64,000 bases of DNA. Origin: an uncultured Prevotellaceae bacterium. GTDB lineage: Bacteria; Bacteroidota; Bacteroidia; Bacteroidales; Bacteroidaceae. The stretch's first letter is position 1; the number at the start of each line of letters is the position of its first letter. Position numbers and translations under genes: made by a program. Below, piece after piece: positions 34,775-46,791 of the stretch. The DNA lies in contig ONOG01000003.1 of assembly GCA_900319385.1 (NCBI GenBank), positions 51,587-115,586 on the forward strand, written 5' to 3'. The notes beneath the pieces were generated by a model. That model had not been told where the DNA came from. It did not search any database and saw nothing but the letters and a program-made list of their open reading frames with translations.

Positions 34775-36121
34775 ATGACTCTTGACTCGCTGACCGCCAT
34801 ATCGCCCATAGACGGACGGTATCGCAACAAAACAGCCGACTTGGCACGCTACTTTTCGGAGTGGGCGCTGATACGCTATCGTGTCCGCGTCGAAATCGAA
34901 TACTTCATCGCACTCTGCCAGCTGCCACTGCCGCAGTTGGCGACGTTCGACAAGCAGAACTTCGAACGCCTGCGCGACATCTACCGCAACTTTTCTGAGC
35001 AAGACGCACAGCGGGTGAAGGACATCGAAGCTGTGACCAACCACGACGTGAAGGCCGTGGAATACTATATCAAGGAACAGATGGACCAGATGGGCGGCAT
35101 GGACGCGTACAAAGAATTTGTGCACTTCGGGCTGACCAGCCAGGACATCAACAACACCTCCGTCCCCCTCTCGCTGAAGGAGGCACTGGACGAGGTGTAC
35201 GTGCCCCTGCTCGAGGAACTGATCGCACAGCTGCGCAGCTATGCCGACGAGTGGAAGGACATCGCCATGCTGGCCAAGACTCACGGACAGCCGGCCAGCC
35301 CCACCCGACTGGGCAAGGAAATGCAGGTATATGTCTATCGACTCGAAGAACAACTGCAGACCCTCAAGCACTGCAAGCTGACTGCCAAGTTCGGCGGCGC
35401 CACCGGCAACATGAATGCCCACCATGTGGCCTACCCCGACCGCGACTGGAAGACGTTTGCCAACCAGTTTGTCAGTGAACGCCTCGGACTGGAGCGCGAG
35501 CAGTGGACCACACAGATATCGAACTACGACCACCTGGCCTCGGTGTTCGATGCCTTGCGACGCCTCAACACCGTCGTTCTCGACCTCGACCGCGACATGT
35601 GGATGTACGTGTCGATGGAGTATTTCAAGCAGAAAATCAAGGCCGGCGAGGTGGGCAGCAGCGCCATGCCCCACAAGGTCAACCCCATCGACTTCGAAAA
35701 TTCGGAGGGAAACCTCGGCCTGGCCAACGCCGTGCTGAGCCACCTGGCGCAGAAACTGCCCGTGAGCCGTCTGCAGCGCGACCTGACCGACTCGACCGTG
35801 CTGCGCAATGTCGGTGTGCCCCTCGGACACATGCTCATCGCCCTCAGCAGCACGCTGAAGGGCCTGCGCAAACTGCTTCTCAACCGCGACGCCATCGACC
35901 GCGACCTCGATCAGACATGGGCTGTCTGCGCCGAAGCCATCCAGACCATCCTGCGTCGCGAAGGCTATCCCCACCCCTACGAAGCGCTCAAGGCCCTGAC
36001 CCGCACCAACAGCGCCATCACCGCCGAGAGCATTCACGGATTTATCGAACAGCTGGACGTGACAGAAAGTGTGAAGGACGAACTCCGACAGATCACGCCC
36101 CACAACTATACAGGCATTTAA
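34775..36121 (+). CDS. purB: Adenylosuccinate lyase
   Basis: 448 aa enzyme of purine synthesis, splitting adenylosuccinate to AMP and SAICAR to AICAR, releasing fumarate. The fumarase-superfamily signature is GSSAMPHKVNPIDFENSEGN (catalytic serine loop) at about residues 290-310; TSQDINNTSV and KTHGQPASPTRLGKEM are the other conserved regions. The first residues (LDSLTAISPIDGRY) match the long-form E. coli type PurB. A promoter with an approximately 105-nt leader precedes it. Confidence 0.97.
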   Translation: MTLDSLTAISPIDGRYRNKTADLARYFSEWALIRYRVRVEIEYFIALCQLPLPQLATFDKQNFERLRDIYRNFSEQDAQRVKDIEAVTNHDVKAVEYYIKEQMDQMGGMDAYKEFVHFGLTSQDINNTSVPLSLKEALDEVYVPLLEELIAQLRSYADEWKDIAMLAKTHGQPASPTRLGKEMQVYVYRLEEQLQTLKHCKLTAKFGGATGNMNAHHVAYPDRDWKTFANQFVSERLGLEREQWTTQISNYDHLASVFDALRRLNTVVLDLDRDMWMYVSMEYFKQKIKAGEVGSSAMPHKVNPIDFENSEGNLGLANAVLSHLAQKLPVSRLQRDLTDSTVLRNVGVPLGHMLIALSSTLKGLRKLLLNRDAIDRDLDQTWAVCAEAIQTILRREGYPHPYEALKALTRTNSAITAESIHGFIEQLDVTESVKDELRQITPHNYTGI

Positions 36122-36188
36122 GCAAGCACATCCGCGAGGATGACAACTATTCAAATAATCACTAATCATTTTTAAGGTAAACAAAACA

Positions 36189-37529
36189 ATGAGCGAATTT
36201 GAAGAATGGCAGGAAATGGTTCCTGCTGAGAAACCCGCAGACAAGAACAACGACGGCAACAGTCGCGAAGGCTACTCGTCGTTCAACCGTGAAAACAACT
36301 TCGGGTCGCAGCGCCCACGTTTCAACCAGAACGGCATGGAACGTCCGCGTCGCCCACGTTTCAACAGCAACGAACGCAACTTCGGCCACAACTCCGAACA
36401 AGGCTTCCGCCCCGAAGGCTTCGGCCGCAACCAAGGTTTCGGTCAGCGTCCGCAGTACGGAGGCCCACGTGGTGGCTATGGCTACGATAATCAGGACCGC
36501 GGCGGCTATCGTCCCCGTCCGAACTATTCGCAGGGCTATGGTTCCTACGACAACGAAGGCGGCTACGGACAGCAGCGCGGCTTCGGCGGAGGCTACCAGC
36601 AGCGTGGCGGCTACCAGCAGCGCGGCGGCTACGGACAGCAGCGTGGTGGCTACAATAATGGCGGCTACGGACAGCAGCGTGGCGGCTACCAGCAGCGTGG
36701 TGGTTACCAGCAGCGCGGAGGCTACGGCCAGCAGCGCGGAGGTTTCAACCCCAACAATAAGTATTCGATGAAAAAGCGCATCGAGTACAAAGAATACATC
36801 GACGACCCCGATGCACCCATCCGTCTGAACAAATACCTTGCCAATGCAGGCGTGTGCTCACGTCGCGAAGCAGACCAGTTTATCGAAGCCGGCGTCGTGA
36901 AGGTGAACGGAGAGATCGTTACCGAACTGGGCACAAAGGTTCTGCGCACCGACAGCGTGCACTTCCACGACCAGCTCGTTTCGCTGGAGAAGAAAGTCTA
37001 TGTCCTGCTGAACAAGCCCAAGGACTACGTCACCACCAGCGACGACCCGCAGCAGCGCAAGACCGTGCTCGAACTGGTGAAGGATGCCTGCCGCGAGCGC
37101 ATCTATCCCGTAGGACGTCTCGACCGCAACACCACCGGCGTGCTGCTGCTGACCAACGACGGCGACATGGCCTCTAAACTGACCCACCCGAAGTTCCTGA
37201 AGAAGAAAGTCTATCACGTGTTCCTCGACAAGAACTGCTCGGCCGCCGATATGCGCCAGATTGCCGATGGCATCACACTGGAAGACGGCGAAGTACACGC
37301 CGACGCTATCAGCTATGCCTCCGACACCGACAAAAAGCAGATTGGCATCGAAATCCACTCGGGCAAGAACCGCATCGTGCGCCGCATCTTCGAAAGCCTC
37401 GGCTACCGTGTGCTCAAACTCGACCGCGTCATGTTCTGCGGTCTGACCAAGAAGGGTCTGAAGCGCGGCGACTGGCGTTTCCTCACCGAGCAGGAAGTGG
37501 CCATGCTCCACATGGGAAGTTTTGAATAA
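36189..37529 (+). CDS. RluB-type 23S rRNA pseudouridine synthase with Gly/Gln/Arg-rich head
   Basis: 446 aa. Residues about 20-190 are disordered and strongly repetitive: at least eight copies of QQRGGY(Q/G)-type heptads, RG-rich as in RNA-binding proteins. The S4 RNA-binding domain starts at Ile211 ([19 protein letters not shown]) and the synthase domain has the catalytic aspartate Asp312 in [17 protein letters not shown]. The enzyme core, about 235 aa, is like RluB (Psi2605). The head is encoded by tandem GGCTACGGACAGCAGCG-type repeats, so its length may vary. asnS follows after 16 bases, giving a translation-related operon. Confidence 0.92.
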   Translation: MSEFEEWQEMVPAEKPADKNNDGNSREGYSSFNRENNFGSQRPRFNQNGMERPRRPRFNSNERNFGHNSEQGFRPEGFGRNQGFGQRPQYGGPRGGYGYDNQDRGGYRPRPNYSQGYGSYDNEGGYGQQRGFGGGYQQRGGYQQRGGYGQQRGGYNNGGYGQQRGGYQQRGGYQQRGGYGQQRGGFNPNNKYSMKKRIEYKEYIDDPDAPIRLNKYLANAGVCSRREADQFIEAGVVKVNGEIVTELGTKVLRTDSVHFHDQLVSLEKKVYVLLNKPKDYVTTSDDPQQRKTVLELVKDACRERIYPVGRLDRNTTGVLLLTNDGDMASKLTHPKFLKKKVYHVFLDKNCSAADMRQIADGITLEDGEVHADAISYASDTDKKQIGIEIHSGKNRIVRRIFESLGYRVLKLDRVMFCGLTKKGLKRGDWRFLTEQEVAMLHMGSFE

Positions 37530-37545
37530 AGAAAATACTAAGCTT

Positions 37546-38985
<1,440 letters not shown>

Positions 38986-39011
38986 ACCGACGACAGACAG
39001 TATCACAAAAG

Positions 39012-39051
39012 AAAAGGAAATGGAAGCTCAATGGGCTTCCATTTCCTTTTT
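39012..39051. terminator. asnS terminator overlapping the Sel1 gene's 3' end
   Basis: AAAAGGAAATGGAAGC pairs with GCTTCCATTTCCTTTT; five T at the end. The minus-strand stop codon of the Sel1 gene (39028-39030) lies in the loop and its last codons form one arm. Confidence 0.88.
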
Positions 39052-39567
39052 CATTCCGTTTACATAATCCGGCGATTGTGCTTTGTCTTTATTCTCTTCG
39101 TATTTCTTTTTCCAGTAAGCAGCCTTCTCAGCATCTTTCGGAAGTCCCCACCCATTTTCATAGAGCGTGGAAAGTCGCCACTGCGCTGCGGGGAAATCAT
39201 GCTGAGCAGCCTTAAAGATCAGGTCGATAGCCTTCGCATCGTCTTTCTCCACTCCCACACCGTTGATATATGAAAGGGCAAGTGCATACTGCGCAGGTGC
39301 ATAGTCCAGACGAGCCGCACGTTCGTACCATTCCACAGCCTTTTGGGGACTCTTCTCCACTCCGTAGCCCACCATGTAGAGGCCACCGAGCTTCAGTTGC
39401 GCGTCGGGTACGTTTTCATTGGCTGCCGACTCGAAATACATCGCCGCCAATTCGTAGTTTTGTGCATTCAGGGCCAGCACACCCTTCATGTACGTCTCCT
39501 TTGCATCCTGTCCCATTGCTGATCCTACCGTCAGGAAGAGGAGCAACATCGTCATTAGCTTCTTCAT
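39028..39567 (-). CDS. Secreted Sel1-repeat protein
   Basis: 179 aa with a signal peptide (about 1-19, ending SAMGQ). Three to four Sel1-type tetratricopeptide-like repeats follow, for example DAQLKLGGLYMVGYGVEKSPQKAVEWYERAA and PAQYALALSYINGVGVEKDDAKAIDLIFKAA. Such proteins are periplasmic or exported protein-interaction scaffolds. The gene starts 12 bases after the FAD oxidoreductase stop and probably shares its transcript. Confidence 0.88.
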   Translation of the reverse strand: MKKLMTMLLLFLTVGSAMGQDAKETYMKGVLALNAQNYELAAMYFESAANENVPDAQLKLGGLYMVGYGVEKSPQKAVEWYERAARLDYAPAQYALALSYINGVGVEKDDAKAIDLIFKAAQHDFPAAQWRLSTLYENGWGLPKDAEKAAYWKKKYEENKDKAQSPDYVNGMKKEMEAH

Positions 39568-39579
39568 CTTATCGATTAT

Positions 39580-41175
39580 TTAATTGTTCATAGATTCCGC
39601 CAGCATATCGGCACAGCGTTCGCCATCGATGGCTGCAGAGACGATGCCCCCCGCATAGCCGGCACCTTCGCCACAGGGAAATAGTCCCTGCAGGCGGACA
39701 TGCTGCAAGGTGTCGCGGTCGCGCAGGATGCGTACGGGGCTGCTCGTGCGGGTCTCCACCCCTATCATCACAGCCTCGTTGGTGAGGAATCCGCGCGAGT
39801 TGTGTCCGAAACTCTTGAAGGCACGCTGCAATCGGCTCGTGATGAAGTCCGGCATCCAGAAGTGCAGAGGCGAAGATACGAGCCCTGGCGTATAGGACGA
39901 GCGCGGCAGGTCGGCCGAGAGGCGATTGTTGACAAAGTCAGCCATGCGCTGGGCAGGTGCAGTCTGTCGCCGTCCACCCTGTTGCCATGACTGACGTTCG
40001 AACCACTCCTGAAACTTCATCATGGTCAATGCGCTGTTGTCGCCAACCAGAGACAGAACGTCCTCGACCCGCGTTTCCACCACCATGCCGCTATTGCTCC
40101 ACGGCGAGTTGCGCAGGGCATTCGACATCCCGTTCACGACAACCTGTTCCGGTCCTGTGGCAGCGGGCACGACCGTCCCGCCCGGACACATGCAGAAAGA
40201 ATAGGCTCCGCGTCCCTCCACCTGCGTGACAAACGAGTATTCAGCCGTAGGCAGGTACTGCCCTTTCCCCTCCTTATTATGATATTGAATGCAATCAATC
40301 AGCTGGGCAGGGTGCTCCAGACGAACACCGACCGCCAATGGCTTGGCTTCAATCTCAATGCCGGCACGGTGAAGGTAGCGATAAACATCGCGGGCGGAGT
40401 GGCCCGTCGCAAGAATGACGGGACCGGAAAAAGTCGCACTCCCCTGCCCCTCGTTTATAGAGAGGGGAGTAGATGATTCTACTTTACAGCCCACCACCCT
40501 GTCGCCTTCGACCAGCAGTTCGGTCATCTTCGTTCCGAAGTGGACCTCACCGCCGCAGCGCAGGATGGTCTGGCGCATCTGTTCGATGACGCCAGGCAGA
40601 CGGTCGGTACCGATATGGGGGTGCGCATCGCTGAGGATGGAAGTCGAGGCACCGTGCTGACAGAACACGCTGAGCACCTTCTCCACACTGCCTCGTTTCT
40701 TGCTGCGCGTATAGAGCTTTCCGTCCGAGAAGGCTCCTGCCCCACCCTCGCCGAACGAATAGTTCGATTCGGGGTTCACCTCATGCTCACGTGAGATGCG
40801 AGCAATGTCCTTGCGCCGTTCGTGGACATCCTTTCCACGCTCGATGACGATGGGACGTATCCCGTGTTCGATGAGTCGCAGGGCTGCAAACAGTCCGCCA
40901 GGGCCGGCTCCCACGACGATGGCCTGCGGCCCGTCATCCACACAGGGATAATCCGTGTGCTGAAAGGCATCGTCTGACGGTTCTTCGTTCAGGTACACAC
41001 GAACGGTGAGATTCACATAGATGGTGCGCTGTCGGGCGTCGATGCTACGCTTGAGCACCCTCACATGGCGCATCTCCTGCGGAGTCCACCCCTTTTCTTT
41101 CTGCAAGTATTTTTTTATGTCTTGCTCGCTGGCGGCCTCATGCGGCAGTATGCGCAGTTGCTGTTCTACAATCAT
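39580..41175 (-). CDS. FAD-dependent oxidoreductase of the COG2509 type
   Basis: 531 aa. A ThiS/ferredoxin-like N-terminal region (about 1-80) precedes the FAD-binding GAGPGGLFAALR (89-) and the typical YSFGEGGAGAFSDGKL motif; later ILATGHSARDVY and CMCPGGTVVPAATGP. This family is widespread in anaerobes and often described only as an uncharacterised FAD protein. Residues about 232-249 (VESSTPLSINEGQGSATF) are encoded by a CCCCTCC-family repeat (40441-40470) within an otherwise conserved beta hairpin, an in-frame insertion. A consensus promoter is 18 bases upstream. Confidence 0.9.
   Translation of the reverse strand: MIVEQQLRILPHEAASEQDIKKYLQKEKGWTPQEMRHVRVLKRSIDARQRTIYVNLTVRVYLNEEPSDDAFQHTDYPCVDDGPQAIVVGAGPGGLFAALRLIEHGIRPIVIERGKDVHERRKDIARISREHEVNPESNYSFGEGGAGAFSDGKLYTRSKKRGSVEKVLSVFCQHGASTSILSDAHPHIGTDRLPGVIEQMRQTILRCGGEVHFGTKMTELLVEGDRVVGCKVESSTPLSINEGQGSATFSGPVILATGHSARDVYRYLHRAGIEIEAKPLAVGVRLEHPAQLIDCIQYHNKEGKGQYLPTAEYSFVTQVEGRGAYSFCMCPGGTVVPAATGPEQVVVNGMSNALRNSPWSNSGMVVETRVEDVLSLVGDNSALTMMKFQEWFERQSWQQGGRRQTAPAQRMADFVNNRLSADLPRSSYTPGLVSSPLHFWMPDFITSRLQRAFKSFGHNSRGFLTNEAVMIGVETRTSSPVRILRDRDTLQHVRLQGLFPCGEGAGYAGGIVSAAIDGERCADMLAESMNN
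40441..40473. repeat. CCCCTCC-family repeat inside a coding region
   Basis: TCCCCTGCCCCTCGTTTATA then GAGAGGGGAGTAG forms a stem; in frame within the FAD oxidoreductase gene. Confidence 0.55.
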
Positions 41176-41192
41176 GATTCATTTCTTTTCGG

Positions 41193-41223
41193 CAAATTTA
41201 CGACATTCTTTCTGCCTTGCCAA
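41193..41223 (-). promoter_or_regulatory. Promoter of the FAD oxidoreductase unit
   Basis: Minus strand TTG (41221-41223), 20 bases, TAAATTTG (41193-41200); a leader of about 12 nt. Confidence 0.65.
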
Positions 41224-41299
41224 ATTTTACTCCAAGAAAAGACGGGCATGAGCCGCCGCAGCAATTCTTTGCTTATTCACATCTTTTGACACTCTGAAT

Positions 41300-41330
41300 T
41301 TGGCAAAAAGCAAGATTATTCTTAATTTTG
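41300..41330 (+). promoter_or_regulatory. Promoter of the DUF2461 gene
   Basis: TTG (41300-41302), 20 bases, TAATTTTG (41323-41330). It includes the in-frame ATG at 41300, so translation must start later. Confidence 0.65.
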
Positions 41331-41350
41331 CGGCAAATTCGACACGACAA

Positions 41351-42040
41351 ATGAAAAAAGTGCTGTCATTTCTGCGCCGTTTGCAGCAGAACAATAACAG
41401 GGAGTGGTTTCAGGCACACAAGGACGAATATCTGGAGGTGCAGGCGCGGTGGAACGAACTGACGGAGGATCTGATTCGCTGCATCGGCGAGTACGACCCG
41501 ACGGTGCGCGACTTGCAGGCCAAGGACTGCACGTTCCGCATCTATCGCGACGTCCGTTTTTCGAAGAACAAAGACCCCTATAAGACGCACATGGGCAGCT
41601 ACATCTGCCGCGGCGGCAAGAAGTCGGGCTACTCGGGCTACTACTTCCACGTCACGCCAGGGCACGACGAATGGGGCTTCGAGGGACACATGCTGGCTGC
41701 GGGCGACTACATGGCCGACCCACGGGTGCTGCGTGTGCTGCGCGAAGACATCGAAGGTGGCGACGGCGATTTCGACGCCCTCGTCAAAGAAGCGGCGACA
41801 GCAGGCTTCCGGCTGGATGACACTTGGAAGCTGAAGCGTGTGCCGAAGGGTTTCAATGCCGACGGTCCCTGGGCCGAATACACAAAGTATAAGGTATATT
41901 GCCTCGTCGCCAATGTGGACGACGACTTCATCCTCGGTGCCGACCTCGCCCAGCGCGTAGCCGACCGCTACCGCGTGGCCCGTCCCCTGCTCGACTATGT
42001 CAACCGCGCCATCGACTATGTGCGCGAAGAAAATCTATAA
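41351..42040 (+). CDS. DUF2461 family protein
   Basis: 229 aa cytoplasmic protein of the TIGR02453/DUF2461 family: FLRRLQQNNNREWFQAHKDEY near the start, FRIYRDVRFSKNKDPYKTHMG and GYYFHVTPG in the middle. The biochemical role is unknown. The start at ATG 41351 is chosen because the promoter's -7 box ends at 41330. The TolC-like gene begins 11 bases after the stop, so this gene may be the first of the efflux operon or merely adjacent. Confidence 0.88.
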   Translation: MKKVLSFLRRLQQNNNREWFQAHKDEYLEVQARWNELTEDLIRCIGEYDPTVRDLQAKDCTFRIYRDVRFSKNKDPYKTHMGSYICRGGKKSGYSGYYFHVTPGHDEWGFEGHMLAAGDYMADPRVLRVLREDIEGGDGDFDALVKEAATAGFRLDDTWKLKRVPKGFNADGPWAEYTKYKVYCLVANVDDDFILGADLAQRVADRYRVARPLLDYVNRAIDYVREENL

Positions 42041-42051
42041 AACACGATCCA

Positions 42052-43401
42052 ATGAAACGAAAATGGACCTTGCCTCTGCTCACAGCCGCCATGACGCTCA
42101 TGGCGACGGGTGCAGCGCAGGCACAACGGCTATGGACACTGCAGCAGTGCATCGACTATGCACTCGAGAACAATATCTCGTTGCGCCAAAGCCGACTGAC
42201 CCAGGCACAAAATGCCGAGGACGTGCTCATGCGGCGCGCGGCGTTGTTGCCTTCTCTGTCCTTCTCAACCAACCAGAATGCCTCGTGGCGTCCGTTCAAC
42301 GAATCGTACGTCAACCTGTCGGGCGGTACGATGACTTCGACCAACAGCGAGGTCAACTACAACGGCTCCTACGGGCTGAATGCCCAGTGGACAGTCTGGA
42401 ACGGAGGACGCAACCAAAAGAATCTGGAGAAGAGCAAACTGACGGTCGAGCAGGCTGAGTATGCCACCGAGGCATCGGCCAACACCATTCAGGAACAGAT
42501 CACGCAGTACTACGTCCAGATCCTGTATCTGAACGAAGCTGTGGGAGTGAGCCGGCAGGTGTTGGAGGCATCGAAGTTGCAGCGCGACCGTGCCCGCGAA
42601 ATGGTCGAAGTGGGCAGCCTTGCCCGTGCCGACCTCATGCAGTTGGAGGCTCAGGTGAGTCAGGACGAATACAATGTAGTCAACGCCCAAACCCAGGCCG
42701 ACAACTACCGTCTGCGCCTCAAGCAGCTGCTCGAACTGGTCGGGACCGACGACTTCGACGTGGCCAAGCCGCAGGTTGACGATGCACAGGTGCTCACTCC
42801 CCTGCCCCCCAAAGCCGACGTCTATGCACAGGCCTACGCCGTCCGTCCCGAAATCCAGAGCAGCAAACTCAGCATCGAGTCAGCCGAACTCGATGTCGAT
42901 ATCGCGCGCCGAGGCTTCTATCCCTCCGTCAGTATGTCGGCCGGTGTCGGCACAAGCAACAGCAGCGGTATGAAGACTGCCGCCACGGAGCAGTGGAAGA
43001 AAAACCTGAACAACAGCGTAGGGCTGACCGTCTCCGTTCCCATTTTCGACAACCGCCAGAACCGCACCAACGTGCGCAAGGCCAAGCTCTCGAAGGAGGC
43101 CGCCGACCTTTCGCTCCAGGACACAGAGCAGCAGCTCTACCGCAACATCGAGAACTACTGGTTGCAGGCCCGCAACGCCCAGCAGCAGTACGTCGCAGCC
43201 AAGGCCAACGTCGCCAGCATGCAGGAGAGCTACAATCTGCTGAGCGAGCAGTTCCGTCTCGGACTGAAGAACATTGTCGAGCTCACCACCGGCAAGAACA
43301 ACCTCCTGCAGGCTGAGCAGCAGTTGCTCGAAGCCAAGTACACCGCCCTGCTCAATCTTGCCCTTCTGCGCTTCTATCAGGGCGACAGTCTCCACCTCTA
43401 A
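42052..43401 (+). CDS. TolC-family outer-membrane efflux protein
   Basis: 449 aa with a signal peptide ending GAAQAQ (about residue 25). Two tandem TolC repeats made of long helices: LQQCIDYALENNISLRQSRL at the start of the first, and a NSVGLTVSVPIFDNRQNR strand region in the second. It forms the outer-membrane channel of a tripartite exporter with the MacA-like and MacB-like proteins encoded immediately downstream. The ATG at 42052 gives a proper signal peptide. Confidence 0.93.
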   Translation: MKRKWTLPLLTAAMTLMATGAAQAQRLWTLQQCIDYALENNISLRQSRLTQAQNAEDVLMRRAALLPSLSFSTNQNASWRPFNESYVNLSGGTMTSTNSEVNYNGSYGLNAQWTVWNGGRNQKNLEKSKLTVEQAEYATEASANTIQEQITQYYVQILYLNEAVGVSRQVLEASKLQRDRAREMVEVGSLARADLMQLEAQVSQDEYNVVNAQTQADNYRLRLKQLLELVGTDDFDVAKPQVDDAQVLTPLPPKADVYAQAYAVRPEIQSSKLSIESAELDVDIARRGFYPSVSMSAGVGTSNSSGMKTAATEQWKKNLNNSVGLTVSVPIFDNRQNRTNVRKAKLSKEAADLSLQDTEQQLYRNIENYWLQARNAQQQYVAAKANVASMQESYNLLSEQFRLGLKNIVELTTGKNNLLQAEQQLLEAKYTALLNLALLRFYQGDSLHL

Positions 43402-43427
43402 TTCGTCAACATCACAGCTACACCATA

Positions 43428-44603
43428 ATGAACAGCAAGAATTTTTCCCTGTACTTCGTACTTGGTACTTTGTACTTCATAGCTGCCTCTTGCAGCAAGG
43501 CGCCCAAGGTGACTTACACCACCGAGACGGCACAGCGCCAGAACATCACCACCAGCATCACCGCCACGGGCACCATCGAACCTGTCACCGAGGTCGAAGT
43601 CGGCACACAGGTCAGCGGTATCATCGACAAGATCTACGTCGATTACAACAGTGTCGTACACCGTGGCGACGTCATCGCCGAACTGGACAAGACCAACCTG
43701 CTCAGCGAGCTCGCCTCGGCGCAGTCCAACCTGGCCAATGCCCAGGCCAACCTCAGCTATCAGGCCGCCAACTACCAGCGCTTCAAGACCCTCTACGACA
43801 AGGGGCTCATCGCTGCCAACGAATACGAAAGCGCCAAACTCAGCTACGAACAGGCGCGCCAGCAAATCGTCGTCCAGCAACAGAACGTGCAGAAGGCCAA
43901 GACCAACCTCGGCTATGCCACCATCACGGCACCTATCGACGGCGTTGTCCTGGCGAAAAAAGTGGAAGAAGGACAGACCGTAGCGTCGTCGATGACCACG
44001 CCGACCCTCTTCATCATCGCCCAGGACCTGACCGACATGCGCGTCATCGCCGACATCGACGAGGCTGACATCGGCGGTGTGAAGGACGGACAGCGCGTCA
44101 CGTTCACCGTCGATGCGTTCCCCGACGACGTATTCAACGGCACCGTCACCCAGGTACGCCAGCAGGCCACGACCGAGAGCAACGTCGTCACCTACGAAGT
44201 GGTCATCTCCGCCCGCAACGACGACCTCAAGCTGAAACCAGGACTGACCGCCAACGTCACCATCTTCACCGCCGAGAAGAACAACGTGCTCGCCGTGCCC
44301 TCCAAGGCACTGCGCTTCCAGCCCACCGAGGCGATGCTCGCCGACGACGAAACCATCGAGACCGTGGAAGCCCCGCAGAAGGTGTGGCGCCAGGAAGGCA
44401 AGGTGTTCAAGGCCTATGCCGTGCAGACCGGAACGACCAACGGCACGCTCACCGAAATCGTCAGCGGCCTGAAGGAAGGCGACGAGGTGATTACCGAGTT
44501 CCAGATTGTCGGTGGCGAAGAAGAAAGTGCAGGTCCGCAGCAGCAGAACAACCCCTTCATGCCAGGACCGCGCAACCGCAACCAAAACAACCAGAAGAAA
44601 TGA
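43428..44603 (+). CDS. macA: MacA-like membrane-fusion lipoprotein
   Basis: 391 aa periplasmic adaptor. Lipoprotein signal with lipobox FIAASC (Cys22). Barrel-sandwich half-motifs (ITATGTIEPVTEVEVGTQVSG and GYATITAPIDGVVLAKKVEEG) flank an alpha-helical hairpin rich in Ala/Gln (about 90-150). Unusually, the hydrophobic core of the signal peptide is encoded by TACTTCGTACTTGGTACTTT repeat DNA (43452-43478). The stop overlaps the next ATG (ATGA). Confidence 0.93.
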   Translation: MNSKNFSLYFVLGTLYFIAASCSKAPKVTYTTETAQRQNITTSITATGTIEPVTEVEVGTQVSGIIDKIYVDYNSVVHRGDVIAELDKTNLLSELASAQSNLANAQANLSYQAANYQRFKTLYDKGLIAANEYESAKLSYEQARQQIVVQQQNVQKAKTNLGYATITAPIDGVVLAKKVEEGQTVASSMTTPTLFIIAQDLTDMRVIADIDEADIGGVKDGQRVTFTVDAFPDDVFNGTVTQVRQQATTESNVVTYEVVISARNDDLKLKPGLTANVTIFTAEKNNVLAVPSKALRFQPTEAMLADDETIETVEAPQKVWRQEGKVFKAYAVQTGTTNGTLTEIVSGLKEGDEVITEFQIVGGEEESAGPQQQNNPFMPGPRNRNQNNQKK

Positions 44604-45349
44604 AAACGGACAAAGTCGTCATCGAACTGCGCGACGTCCGTCGCGACTTCATCGTGGGTGAAGAGACGGTGCATGCCCTGCGCGGCGTGAGTTTCAAGAT
44701 ACACGAAGGGGAGTTCGTCACCATCATGGGCACGTCGGGCTCCGGCAAGAGCACGTTGCTCAACCAGCTGGGCTGCCTCGACACACCGACCTCCGGCGAA
44801 TACTTCCTCGACGGGACGCCCGTGCGCAAGATGTCGAAGTCGCAGCGAGCCAAGTTGCGCAACCGCAAGATTGGCTTCGTGTTCCAGAACTACAACCTGC
44901 TGCCCAAGACGACAGCCGTCGAAAACGTGGAGCTGCCGCTGATGTATAACACCAAGTACAATGCCCGTCAGCGCCGCGAAGCCGCCATCAAGGCCCTGCA
45001 GGCAGTCGGCTTGGGCGATCGCCTGGAACACAAGTCCAACCAGATGTCGGGCGGCCAGATGCAGCGCGTCGCCATTGCCCGCGCCTTGGTCAACGACCCG
45101 GCCGTCATCCTCGCCGACGAGGCCACTGGTAACCTCGACACGCGCACCTCGTTCGAGATGCTGGTCCTGTTTCAGAAGCTCCATGCCGAGGGTCGCACCA
45201 TCATCTTCGTCACACACAACCCCGAGATTGCCCAGTACTCCTCGCGCAACATCATGCTGCGCGACGGAAAAATCCGCGAAGACACCGAAAACCCAAACAT
45301 CCTCTCGGCGGCCGAGGCTCTGGACAAACTGCCGGTACAACAAGACTAA
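44600..45349 (+). CDS. MacB-type ABC transporter ATPase
   Basis: 249 aa. Walker [10 protein letters not shown] (44-52), signature MSGGQMQR, Walker [14 protein letters not shown]-loop FVTHN: the LolD/MacB class. It powers the permease encoded after a 97-base gap containing repeats. In E. coli MacB the ATPase and permease are fused; here they are separate. Confidence 0.95.
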   Translation: MKTDKVVIELRDVRRDFIVGEETVHALRGVSFKIHEGEFVTIMGTSGSGKSTLLNQLGCLDTPTSGEYFLDGTPVRKMSKSQRAKLRNRKIGFVFQNYNLLPKTTAVENVELPLMYNTKYNARQRREAAIKALQAVGLGDRLEHKSNQMSGGQMQRVAIARALVNDPAVILADEATGNLDTRTSFEMLVLFQKLHAEGRTIIFVTHNPEIAQYSSRNIMLRDGKIREDTENPNILSAAEALDKLPVQQD

Positions 45350-45404
45350 CTTGAATTAATAATTAAAAATTAATAATTAAAAATTAAATACCAGCCGGCC
45401 TGGA

Positions 45405-45442
45405 CTCCCCTCCCTGCAAGGGAGGGATCGGGGGTGGGTCTT
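45405..45442. repeat. CCCCTCC-family repeat between ATPase and permease genes
   Basis: GACTCCCCTCCCTGCAAGGG then AGGGATCGGGGGTGGGTC; preceded by TTAATAATTAAAAATT simple repeats (45350-45390). It interrupts an otherwise tight operon. Confidence 0.65.
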
Positions 45443-45446
45443 TCTT

Positions 45447-46664
<1,218 letters not shown>

Positions 46665-46791
46665 TCCCCGTACAACTATCCCACACAGGGCTGACCACAT
46701 CGCCCGCAGGCTCGACTTGCTCGCACGCCGAAACATACCCGACACATCCACACCAAAGACTCACTGGCGGCGCACCATAATGCCGTCGATT

